Assembly (NCBI GenBank): GCA_023053575.1
Contig: JAKZAP010000015.1
Span: 11,522,930-11,586,929 of the forward strand
From: Branchinecta lynchi
Taxonomy: Eukaryota; Arthropoda; Branchiopoda; Anostraca; Branchinectidae
Direction: 5' to 3'
DNA: 64,000 nt
The notes beneath the pieces are model-generated. The model was not told the origin of the DNA. It searched no databases and saw nothing but the letters and a program-made list of their open reading frames with translations. Positions 47,269 through 54,360 of the stretch are shown piece by piece (within the stretch, counting starts at the first letter, position 1; each line of letters starts with the position of its first letter). The translations under genes were made by a program, and so were the position numbers.

Positions 47269-47646
47269 ATGAATGTTACTTTTACAATCATTTGTCAAGT
47301 GGAAGTGAAAGGATCTAAAAAAATGAGCTACTTGTGTCAAATGTGCTATCGTTTTATAGAAGACAGTTCAGACAAATGTGACTTGTGCGTACGGCCGTCA
47401 TCTCTTGATCCTAATTGTCAACTATGCTACAAAGCGACTTGCGATTTCCACAAAGACGAACAGATGGACAAATGGTGTTTCCTTTGCATCAGAGCTGTAT
47501 GTCACGCCCACGCAAGCTTCAACGCCATATGCCAACACTGTCATTCTTACGAAACATGTCTAAGAGGAAGTTTCATCGCCTTTGACCCAGAAGAAGAAGA
47601 AAATTCATTTCTGTTCACTGTTAAAAAGTTTGAAAGTGGAAAATAA
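47269..47646 (+). CDS. Cys-rich zinc-ribbon-like small protein (left copy)
   Basis: 125 codons pointing inward from the arm tip, convergent with the protease gene. Five CxxC pairs are seen (CQMC, CDLC, CQLC, CFLC, CQHC) plus two His residues within CHAHASF, so it probably binds several zinc ions, like RING, B-box or treble-clef folds. The first 18 residues look unstructured, and a second ATG at 47323, just after a run of A, begins MSYLCQMC and may be the true start. The C-terminus is acidic (DPEEEEN). It is identical to the copy at 56514-56891. I do not recognise the family. A regulatory or host-interaction role is only a guess. Confidence 0.7.
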   Translation: MNVTFTIICQVEVKGSKKMSYLCQMCYRFIEDSSDKCDLCVRPSSLDPNCQLCYKATCDFHKDEQMDKWCFLCIRAVCHAHASFNAICQHCHSYETCLRGSFIAFDPEEEENSFLFTVKKFESGK

Positions 47647-47649
47647 ACT

Positions 47650-48018
47650 CTCTGTGAAAAAAGTGACCCCAAAAGTCATCCTTTCTGTTTTTTTTACTTG
47701 TTGTTTTTCGTCTTTGAGCAAAATCTGCGAGTGAATAATTGACCTTTTAAGTGTTTGTGTCTGTAATTTTTATATGGGAATTCAATGGGAAAAGTGTAAA
47801 AACCGTCTTTTATGATTTTCGTACTTGCGTTTTTTCGCCCTTGCAGTAAAATGTGACAGTGAAAATCGATCCTTTGAATTTCTGTACTTGTTGTTTTCCG
47901 TCTTTCTGAATAAATGTGAAAGCTAAAACGTTCCCTGGGACTACAATTCAAACGAGTTTCTAGAAATTTTTTATTTTCACTACGACACATCTAAAGAAAA
48001 TACAATACACTGACATAC
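47650..48018. repeat. Imperfect repeats between convergent genes (left arm)
   Basis: Related blocks such as TACTTGTTGTTTTTCGTCTTT, GTACTTGCGTTTTTTCGCC and TACTTGTTGTTTTCCGTCTTT recur at uneven spacing, each near a GTGA...GATCCTTT block. A 98-codon open frame reads through them on the minus strand, but its protein is just the translated repeat. The stretch separates the ends of two genes facing each other. Mirrored at 56142-56510. Confidence 0.6.
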
Positions 48019-48540
48019 TTAATAAGACATAGACATTTCACTACAAACTTCATTCAAGCACTTCATTTTAAGGCTATCAAACTTGACGGCATACAAAGTA
48101 CTTAGAACACTCTCACTGACGTAATCATTGACCAACAGATGATCGGAAAATAAGCTGACAATAGAATGAAAGGAATATTTACGCATACGGAGTAAAATAA
48201 ACACTAAGGCGTGAAAACCACAGGACTGCGTCATTTCATGCTGAATCTGTCTCCTATTTTGGCTGATGTTCTTAAAGTTGGATATGTAGGGGGCTGTCGT
48301 TTTCCACTCTCTGAAATCCTTCCCGTAAGAGCAAAAAACTTCAATCCTTTTGCTCGAGTATAGGATCAGAGATATCCAGTGGCCGTAAACTTGCTCGGAT
48401 GTAGCCGTGTTAGCCACAATTAGGGCGGGATAGCTAGAAATCTTCACTCGGTGTAGCCAATCAGCGGGTAGGCAGTGACAGTCGAGAAGCCTCGTAACAG
48501 GATCATCTTTTAGGAGTTTTAACACTTGCTGTGTATCCAT
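48019..48540 (-). CDS. Adenain-like cysteine maturation protease (left copy)
   Basis: 173 residues from the ATG that shares one base with the capsid gene's stop (TGATG). The Ulp1/adenain fold marks are H54 in YGHWISL and C107 in TQSCGFHA with Q105 nearby. The usual acidic partner between them, expected in the FxSYG turn, is Cys70 here (FCSYG). E67 is close by and might substitute. Such proteases mature capsid and core proteins in adenovirus-like viruses and Polintons. Length is normal for the family. It is the last gene of the leftward block and is identical to 55620-56141. Confidence 0.85.
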   Translation of the reverse strand: MDTQQVLKLLKDDPVTRLLDCHCLPADWLHRVKISSYPALIVANTATSEQVYGHWISLILYSSKRIEVFCSYGKDFREWKTTAPYISNFKNISQNRRQIQHEMTQSCGFHALVFILLRMRKYSFHSIVSLFSDHLLVNDYVSESVLSTLYAVKFDSLKMKCLNEVCSEMSMSY

Positions 48541-49799
48541 CAAGGGGCGATGGACATGAATGGTATGTTGTCAGGTGTTATTTCTAGAACCGTCTCGTAA
48601 AAGCCAAGAACAATCAATGTGGTTGCATCGGCTAAACCTTCAGTGAAAGTGAGATCAAGGCGCAATTGTCCACTTCTAACAAGGCTCATATCAGGACCAC
48701 CACTGATGTCAAAGACCATGATCCCTCGTCCTTTTATCCATTTTTCGTAAGAAATCCCATTCTCAAAGAACTGTTCATCTTGACCAAGACACTTCATTGA
48801 CATCTCGTACAAAAGTCGGTAATTACTCTCAGTAAAGTTCATGGAGTAAGCTGGTTGGCCATTAATTTGAAGCTGTAGGCTTTGTAGGTTATTGAGTTGA
48901 AATGCAAATGGATTTTCTGTAAAAGCTCCTAGCTGACCAGCCGACTTGACCATCATAACAGCAAGCTTAGATGGCAAGGAGTTTGATGGCGTAACGTCAT
49001 TCTCCGAGAACGTTAAAGATCCTTTGGACATGTTCCTTGCCATGCTCATGATTTTTGGAAACATTAGTTTAACATTGTTTCCTTGACTGCGAAGGCGCTC
49101 AACAGCTAAGCCAAGGCTTGGAATGACATTCACTTTCTTGACGTGCATGATGCACTGTTGAATCTGAACTTCACCGTCAGGCGACGTGTCCAACATTTTT
49201 CTTAGCAGGAATTTACTAGGCGAAGGGAATAGTTTGACTTCTATTCTCACATTTGGTGGTAAGAATTGACCGATCTGGAAGAATTCGTGAGATGGTCTTC
49301 CAACAAGGTGAAGTATCTTGGTAGTTTCAGTCTGCAGCTCGCTGTCCAAATTGTTGTCCTCCTTGTGATAGTATCCTACTCCACTTCCTCGAACTTTCTT
49401 TGTTCCCAGAGGGGTCATGAGCTCCCAGGACAACATTGAAGTGTATGCAGACAAGTTGTTGCCGTTTGATATCATCTGATCATTCATGAATACTTGTACG
49501 TTTTGGAAAAGAGCATTCAGTACCCCATTTTCGTAACACAGTTTGTCATCTTCTTTTGCCTGTTCTCTGTTGACGACAACTTTGAGTTTCACTTCAAGAA
49601 GTGTGTTTCTCAAGTCAATAAAATTGGATTCGGTTGCTTGAAACTTGAAGTGTATGGGCGATCCGGGTGTTATAGGAACGATTGGATAGTTGGGTTCATA
49701 ACGGCTGTCTTTAACAGAAACGTCCACTGAAGGCGAGGAGAAAAGAGACATTGCAGACGAAATGCTTGGCGTAGCATCTTCAGACGGTAGGTAGCTCAT
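48540..49799 (-). CDS. Major capsid protein, Polinton type (left copy)
   Basis: 419 residues. The start SSAMSLFSSPSVDVSV followed by PIHFKFQATESNFIDLRNT is the opening of the Polinton capsid family, whose members fold as double jelly rolls and form hexons. The rest is beta-rich without low complexity. Its ATG overlaps the stop of the upstream pVI-like gene (ATGA), and its TGA overlaps the protease start. The entire gene lies in the inverted arm and its product is identical to that of 54361-55620. Assigned by family resemblance, not by a structure search. Confidence 0.88.
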   Translation of the reverse strand: MSYLPSEDATPSISSAMSLFSSPSVDVSVKDSRYEPNYPIVPITPGSPIHFKFQATESNFIDLRNTLLEVKLKVVVNREQAKEDDKLCYENGVLNALFQNVQVFMNDQMISNGNNLSAYTSMLSWELMTPLGTKKVRGSGVGYYHKEDNNLDSELQTETTKILHLVGRPSHEFFQIGQFLPPNVRIEVKLFPSPSKFLLRKMLDTSPDGEVQIQQCIMHVKKVNVIPSLGLAVERLRSQGNNVKLMFPKIMSMARNMSKGSLTFSENDVTPSNSLPSKLAVMMVKSAGQLGAFTENPFAFQLNNLQSLQLQINGQPAYSMNFTESNYRLLYEMSMKCLGQDEQFFENGISYEKWIKGRGIMVFDISGGPDMSLVRSGQLRLDLTFTEGLADATTLIVLGFYETVLEITPDNIPFMSIAP

Positions 49800-50227
49800 T
49801 CTAGCTCAAAAAAGTCTTTTTTCGCTCTCTTTGCCTTTTTCTTACGTGTTGCCTTGAGCTTTGCTGGCATAAGACTAATCAAGCGTCGCTTAAGAGGCCT
49901 TTTAAATCCCCCAGATCCCTTCTGGATCTTTTCCTTTACATTGCGGATCGTGGATTTTATGTTCTCCTGAAACGATTGACCCAGGTCTTTGCCCTGTTCA
50001 TAGTCGTTAAGAGTGTTCGACACAAGATCCTTTGCAGTTGGTACAACGTACTTTCGAACAAGAGGAAGGGCGAAACGAAAGATTTTACCAAACCACTGAG
50101 ATAACGCACCATAGCCCACCATCTGGTCCTGACGACCTCCATAGTATGAAACACCATTTCCTCTTTGTTTAAGTGTAAGAGCAAAACAGTCTACCGATGG
50201 ACAATTGAAGTGTGTTCGCTTCGTCAT
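49796..50227 (-). CDS. Small basic pVI/core-like virion protein
   Basis: 143 residues. The N-terminal half has GYGALSQWFGKIFRFALPLV, an amphipathic segment like membrane-active minor capsid proteins. The C-terminus is strongly basic (KATRKKKAKRAKKD). Gly motifs (RGNGVS and KGSGGF) resemble sites cut by adenain-type proteases. It overlaps the penton-like gene and the capsid gene by 4 nt each (ATGA). Only its last codons recur in the right arm, so the inverted duplication broke inside this gene. The precise family is inferred from size, charge and position. Confidence 0.65.
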   Translation of the reverse strand: MTKRTHFNCPSVDCFALTLKQRGNGVSYYGGRQDQMVGYGALSQWFGKIFRFALPLVRKYVVPTAKDLVSNTLNDYEQGKDLGQSFQENIKSTIRNVKEKIQKGSGGFKRPLKRRLISLMPAKLKATRKKKAKRAKKDFFELE

Positions 50228-51021
50228 TGTTTTTGGAAATGAACAGTAAGTGATATGACGCCTCTATTTATATTCACTAAATTTCCCTTTTCGTCTCGGA
50301 GACTAAAAGTAACAATTTCAATATCTTTCATGGCAACGTCTACATAGGTTAAGTTCTGGAATGAGTAGTGCAACACTGCATCGGACGTCGTTTTCCTCGG
50401 AAGTACGCGGAGAACTGGTGCTGTGGTGTTCCCGATTCTACTGTTGTGGACCATGTCCGAATAGACAATAAGTGAACTCCAACTTAAGCCTAGACCAGGC
50501 GGGCTTTTGGCTTCAACACCGTATTTCATTTCAAAGTCCGATTCCGTGTTTACTGAAATGACAGCGCGTTGGTAGCCAAGAATACTCCGGAGCGCCTCTG
50601 TCATTTTTATTATCTCTCCACCACGAAGACCAATCACAGAAACTCGGTCATACGTGTTTACGTATACAAATTCGATGCCTTTTATTCCTCGATCTGTTCG
50701 CAGTCCTTCATTTATATCTTTTAATATTTCTTCGACCTTAATATAGCTTTTTGCACTGGACAGTGTGATAGACATGCCCTTTCTGTTACTTGGATCCGTC
50801 GGGTTTTCATAGGAGACGTGGATTCTGTAGACTTTGTCAGTTCTAAGAATGTCGAAGCTGTTCGTCATGTGCATTTCCACCAAACTACATTTCCACTCGG
50901 AACTATCCAGCTTAATGGGCGGCGATAGACGTGTGATGAAGTTACTTATTTTATTTTGACCATTGTAAACCGGATCTTCGACATCAGAAGAAAAGTGACA
51001 GTAAAATGAATCTTTAGACAT
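50224..51021 (-). CDS. Penton-like minor capsid protein
   Basis: 265 residues. The opening FYCHFSSDVEDPVYNGQNKI with FITRLSPPIKLDSSEWKCSL is the pattern of Polinton minor capsid proteins (single jelly roll, vertex penton): a short strand, then N-x-F-x-T-x-L, then a W-x-C/V-x-L strand. It is beta-rich throughout and of usual size. It overlaps integrase by 8 nt upstream and the pVI-like gene by 4 nt downstream. Present once per element, unlike the capsid gene. Confidence 0.8.
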   Translation of the reverse strand: MSKDSFYCHFSSDVEDPVYNGQNKISNFITRLSPPIKLDSSEWKCSLVEMHMTNSFDILRTDKVYRIHVSYENPTDPSNRKGMSITLSSAKSYIKVEEILKDINEGLRTDRGIKGIEFVYVNTYDRVSVIGLRGGEIIKMTEALRSILGYQRAVISVNTESDFEMKYGVEAKSPPGLGLSWSSLIVYSDMVHNSRIGNTTAPVLRVLPRKTTSDAVLHYSFQNLTYVDVAMKDIEIVTFSLRDEKGNLVNINRGVISLTVHFQKQ

Positions 51022-52069
51022 CGCGCAAATCGTCTTCGTTAACCCAACTGTCGAATTCAGGACCGTATGACTGCCACCTCACAAGAAACTGATGCTTTCC
51101 TCCTCGTGTTCGCTTCTTAAGTATTTTTTCGATGTGATACTGCGATGGAGGAGAGACTGGTTGGATTTCATGTATATAAAACCCACCAAGTATAGATTGT
51201 TCGTTCATGTCTGAGAGGGCATATGTCACAGGCTCGGTGCTGTTCACTTTACTTATTATGAATATTTCATCGGTAAAGTTGTGTCTTCCTTTCTCAAACC
51301 CGCCTTTGGCTCTCGATATGCGCACATTTTGACCAATAGTCAGATTGTTTTTAGAGCCTTTTTTCTTTTTTTCACTACTGTACATGTGATCAAACAACTG
51401 TGGGGTATTATGTAGACCAACGTCTGCAGGTGCGATTCCTTTAAGGCTCCTATGCCCACTCTTATTATATTGTCCAACCAGGGACTGAATATCTTTCACG
51501 AATGAATAAGTATTGTTAAATGTACAGTAGCGTGAGATGTACAGTCGCAGCGTTCGGATAACGCGTTCTGCTATAGCAGCTTTTAAATGCGAGTGGGTAT
51601 GGTATAGTTCCATTCCATGATGTTTTAGCAGTTCTCGCATCTTTTTCCCCAGAAACTCTTTACCTCTGTCAACATGAAACTTTTTAAATGTTTGCTTCTT
51701 GAAAATAATCGAGAGCTTTTTGCTCACTTCACTGCTGGTCTTGGAGACAAGAGGTTCGACGAACAGATAACGACTGAAAACGTCAATGACGATGAGCAAG
51801 TAGTTGAAAGGGGCGTTGGCCTTAACGTAAGGCCCATCAAGAACCATAAGATCGCTCTGAGCTATTTCTCCTCTGTAGAAAGCTATAGTTTTTCTGTATT
51901 CTTTTGCTCTCAAGGCTCGATTTCGATGAAGGGTATAAGCTGCCTGCTTCTTGAGAAACTCTTTAACTGTTTTCAGAGGAAGACCACTCTTTCTAGCCAA
52001 AACCTCCGGAGACCCCAGTGCCCCCACACTACCGACATTAGAATAAATACGACTTAAAACTGCATCCAT
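51014..52069 (-). CDS. Retrovirus-like DDE integrase with C-terminal chromodomain
   Basis: 351 residues. The rve-type core shows D73 (SDLMVLD), IDVFSRYLFVEPL, D134 (HVDRGKEF) and E168 (KAAIAERVIRTL), a D,D-33-E catalytic set. A chromodomain closes the protein (from about 312: YHIEKILKKR, HQFLVRWQSYGPEFDSW). Polinton integrases cut the element's ends and join them to 6-bp-staggered target DNA. The chromodomain may steer insertion to methylated histones. The open frame is intact, agreeing with a clean 6-bp duplication around the element. It overlaps the core-like gene by 16 nt. Confidence 0.92.
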   Translation of the reverse strand: MDAVLSRIYSNVGSVGALGSPEVLARKSGLPLKTVKEFLKKQAAYTLHRNRALRAKEYRKTIAFYRGEIAQSDLMVLDGPYVKANAPFNYLLIVIDVFSRYLFVEPLVSKTSSEVSKKLSIIFKKQTFKKFHVDRGKEFLGKKMRELLKHHGMELYHTHSHLKAAIAERVIRTLRLYISRYCTFNNTYSFVKDIQSLVGQYNKSGHRSLKGIAPADVGLHNTPQLFDHMYSSEKKKKGSKNNLTIGQNVRISRAKGGFEKGRHNFTDEIFIISKVNSTEPVTYALSDMNEQSILGGFYIHEIQPVSPPSQYHIEKILKKRTRGGKHQFLVRWQSYGPEFDSWVNEDDLRDV

Positions 52070-52809
52070 TTATTGTTGAGGGTGATTGGTGATGAATCTG
52101 GAGAAACTGTGTTTTGTGGAGTTTTTACGGGCGACAGAAGGAATGATCTTTTCAAGGTACTAGCCACACTAGGTCTCTTCGTTGACTGAGGGGTGGAAGA
52201 GATCGTAGGTGTATTATCTATCAGTGAAGAGAAGTGACTCGTTGAGATATCATTTTTGCTCGCTTGAACATCATGCAGCAAGAATCTGTTCTTTATGAGG
52301 GAAAGTGGAATGGAAGACTGAGCCAAAAAATGAACTGCATGGTCGTCAATAGCATATCTAGTTTTCCTCGAGGATACAGCATCGGAGACAAAATCGAGTG
52401 TATTGTAAGTTCTCCCATCTACCGTAAGCAGTCCACTTTCCGCTGAATATACAGCTCCATCCACCGTCAACAGATGGTTTAACAGAGCTTCCCCTTGTGG
52501 TCTCTGAGAGCGAGGAATGAGCTCTAAATTAACCTGAACGAGGTTAGAGGGGTTTTGTGGCGATGCTGGAGGTGTAGATGGGGCGACAGTCGAGTTTACT
52601 TCACTTTTATTCGGTACGATATTCACTTTGAGCGGTTTAGTTGTGGTCTCTTTGTATTTTTCAAGTCTCTTAACTGCAGACTGAAAAAGCAGCAATTTTT
52701 CTTCATCCGAGATCGATTCGTCATTTAATAGTCCAGCCATATCATTCTCAAAGTGTTGTTTAGGCAAGAATGAAGCATCAAAAGGGATAAGTTTGTAGGC
52801 ACGAGCCAT
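52054..52809 (-). CDS. Core-like Polinton protein of unknown function
   Basis: 251 residues from ATG 52809, which sits one base after the previous stop (TAACATG). An in-frame ATG ten codons earlier would overlap that gene and is less likely. The N-terminus MARAYKLIPFDASFLPK and helix SDEEKLLLFQSAVKRLEKY resemble a conserved Polinton protein with a short N-terminal helical unit. The middle repeats LTVDGAVY and LTVDGRTY, and a Ser/Thr/Pro-rich tail follows. I infer a virion or core role from its place between structural genes. Not duplicated. Confidence 0.65.
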   Translation of the reverse strand: MARAYKLIPFDASFLPKQHFENDMAGLLNDESISDEEKLLLFQSAVKRLEKYKETTTKPLKVNIVPNKSEVNSTVAPSTPPASPQNPSNLVQVNLELIPRSQRPQGEALLNHLLTVDGAVYSAESGLLTVDGRTYNTLDFVSDAVSSRKTRYAIDDHAVHFLAQSSIPLSLIKNRFLLHDVQASKNDISTSHFSSLIDNTPTISSTPQSTKRPSVASTLKRSFLLSPVKTPQNTVSPDSSPITLNNKWMQF

Positions 52810-52810
52810 G

Positions 52811-53140
52811 TTATCCCCTGCTGAGCAATCCACCAACAAGACTCGTAACTATGGGTAGCAATATGCCGAAAATACTTCCACCTTTCTGTATTAATTTATT
52901 TCGTTTTTGTTTTGAGCTAACTTTCTTTTTACTCAAATATTTTATAATATTTTGATGTTTAAAGCACCGCTGCTTCTGACAGTCTGGCATTTTTACGTTG
53001 CAGTTCACTACATTTAAACATATTTCGGAGATAATATCAATCAGTTGTTTGTCAGAATTTTCCAAAATTGCCCGTCTCAGTTGCGGTTTAGCTTTGCTTA
53101 GTACACTCAGAAGTGCCACATGTTCTTTAACGCGCTGCAT
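52811..53140 (-). CDS. Small hydrophobic-tailed Polinton protein
   Basis: 109 residues. The N-terminal helical part (LSVLSKAKPQLRRAILENSD) and basic middle (KYLSKKKVSSKQKRNKL) precede a GG motif and a hydrophobic tail (GILLPIVTSLVGGLL). The GG site (QKGGSIFG) looks like an adenain-type cleavage point releasing the hydrophobic piece, as for pX/mu-like or pVI-like peptides. This layout is widespread in animal Polintons. It starts 8 nt after the ATPase stop. Confidence 0.7.
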   Translation of the reverse strand: MQRVKEHVALLSVLSKAKPQLRRAILENSDKQLIDIISEICLNVVNCNVKMPDCQKQRCFKHQNIIKYLSKKKVSSKQKRNKLIQKGGSIFGILLPIVTSLVGGLLSRG

Positions 53141-53148
53141 CTTTAAGA

Positions 53149-53808
53149 CTAATTGAGCTTTTTCTTCGACCCTTCTAGATATACAGTTACATTTTTGTCA
53201 AACACATTAGAGAGCAACATCAGGTTACGGTCTTTTGCATTTAAGTTTATGCACAGATGACCAAAGACTATAGAGGTGGCATGCTTATAGGCTTCAAGAA
53301 GGTAATGAGGATTTGTGGGGAACATTTGTTTTGCCAGATTCATTATAGAGGACTCGTCTCTAGGCTGACGGAACAGAACAAAGTAATTGCTATTAAGACT
53401 TATCGTGCGAACACTTTTTGTAGCTTGAAAGAGATTATGAAGTATAAGAATACAGGACAGATTCCTATGGTGAGACTGCACTGTCCACAAGTCGAGCAGA
53501 GCCTCCGAATGCTTTTCCATCTGCGTGGCCAGATCATCAAACACCAACAACGAATCTTGAGGGAGATTTTCTAGGATGTCAAACCCTTGAATGAAATGCA
53601 CGTTTGGACTGTGCTTCCTAATGTCATCGTAAGTTGTTTGCCAAGTACGATAGCAGATGTAGACACTTTTATGCGAAGGAGCAATAATTTCGTGGGATTC
53701 TTGTATAAGGCGAGAGACAAAAGTAGATTTGCCAGACATGCTTGGTCCAGCAATGATCATACGGTAAGGACTCTCAAACTGAAAAGCTTTCATGTTGAAA
53801 GTAGTCAA
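53149..53808 (-). CDS. FtsK/HerA-type genome-packaging ATPase (A32-like)
   Basis: 219 residues. Walker A is GPSMSGKST (21-29) and Walker B is LLVFDD (87-92), followed by a sensor-like segment CILILHNLF. The order and size match the A32-type ATPases that pump DNA into capsids of Polintons, virophages and poxviruses. It is the first gene of the leftward block, so the promoter should lie in 53809-54300. A relic of a second ATPase start lies at about 54120-54210. Confidence 0.9.
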   Translation of the reverse strand: MTTFNMKAFQFESPYRMIIAGPSMSGKSTFVSRLIQESHEIIAPSHKSVYICYRTWQTTYDDIRKHSPNVHFIQGFDILENLPQDSLLVFDDLATQMEKHSEALLDLWTVQSHHRNLSCILILHNLFQATKSVRTISLNSNYFVLFRQPRDESSIMNLAKQMFPTNPHYLLEAYKHATSIVFGHLCINLNAKDRNLMLLSNVFDKNVTVYLEGSKKKLN

Positions 53809-53929
53809 GAAACTGAGCTAAGGATTCGTATGTACGACACTTTTATTCAGTTCACATATCAACATATAGAGAGGGGGTGAATAATGAACAGTCTCAGATT
53901 ATATACACCCCCCTGATTTACACCCCCGA

Positions 53930-54116
53930 CTCGGCATCGGCAGAAACTGCCGATGCCGAACGCAGCGCCTGGCGGAGGGCGCTGCGCCCTGGCGGAAGGG
54001 GCGCGGTGGAGGGCGCAGCGCCCGGCGGAGGGCGCAGCGCCCGGCGGAGGGCGCGGCACCCTTGCGGAGGGGGCGCAGCGGCCCGCGGGGGGCATCGGAA
54101 GGCACTTTGTGCCTTC
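53930..54116. repeat. GC-rich hairpin island
   Basis: In sharp contrast with the AT-rich surroundings, this block consists of repeats of GGCGGAGGGCGCAGCGCCC (about 19 bp, four to five variants). A perfect stem CGGCATCGGCAG/CTGCCGATGCCG with a 3-base loop lies at its left and GGCACTTTGTGCC at its right. Long open frames on both strands across it arise from the lack of A/T-rich stops and are not genes. Confidence 0.85.
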
Positions 54117-54119
54117 GTG

Positions 54120-54312
54120 CTATCCAAGTACATTGATTAGACATGCAACATGCTTGATGCTGCAATTATCATACGGTAGGAACTTTCCAACTGCAAGTAG
54201 ACAAAGAACTGAGCAAATGGTTCTTATGTACGACACTTTTATTCTTATACACTCCAAATATTGAAATACGGGCACGAATAATGTACGCTCTTGTATCATA
54301 TACGCAACAAAT
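54120..54312 (-). pseudogene. Relic of a second ATPase gene start
   Basis: The plus strand 54167-54306 is a diverged direct repeat of 53757-53912 (shared: ATCATACGGTA, AACTGAGC, TATGTACGACACTTTTATTC). On the minus strand it reads ESSYRMIIAA where the ATPase has ESPYRMIIAG, then diverges before the Walker A loop. So a second, older ATPase upstream region lies here in the same direction, cut off by the inverted arm at 54313. Confidence 0.7.
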
Positions 54313-54360
54313 TCGTAAGAAAATGGCAAAGAGAGCGAAAAAAGACTTTTTTGAGCTAGA

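Larger units (their letters stand above)
46685..49846. repeat. Left inverted arm, 3.16 kb
   Basis: Inverted match to 54315-57476. By eye I found only two differences: a G6 run at 46874 region versus C7 at the partner site, and one A/G change in the third 80-bp repeat. The inner end lies inside the 3' end of the pVI-like gene. Near the tip is a hairpin with a perfect 12-bp stem (46706-46736, ACGGGGCGATTT). Confidence 0.95.
53809..54360. promoter_or_regulatory. Divergent control region at the element's centre
   Basis: The leftward gene block begins at 53808 and the right-arm capsid gene begins rightward at 54361. The gap holds the upstream region of the ATPase gene (53809-53912), a GC-rich hairpin island, and a diverged second copy of the ATPase upstream region. 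TATATAC-like sequences occur near 53900 and 54298. Promoter activity is inferred from gene direction only. Confidence 0.5.

Noticed and set aside
47694..47990. 98-codon open frame in each arm
   Set aside because: It translates the imperfect TACTTGTTGTTTT repeats between two convergent genes. Low complexity and no motif.
53859..54140. Long open frames on both strands over the GC island
   Set aside because: They result from GC-rich 19-bp repeats that lack stop codons in every frame. Proteins are Ala/Arg/Gly/Pro repeats.
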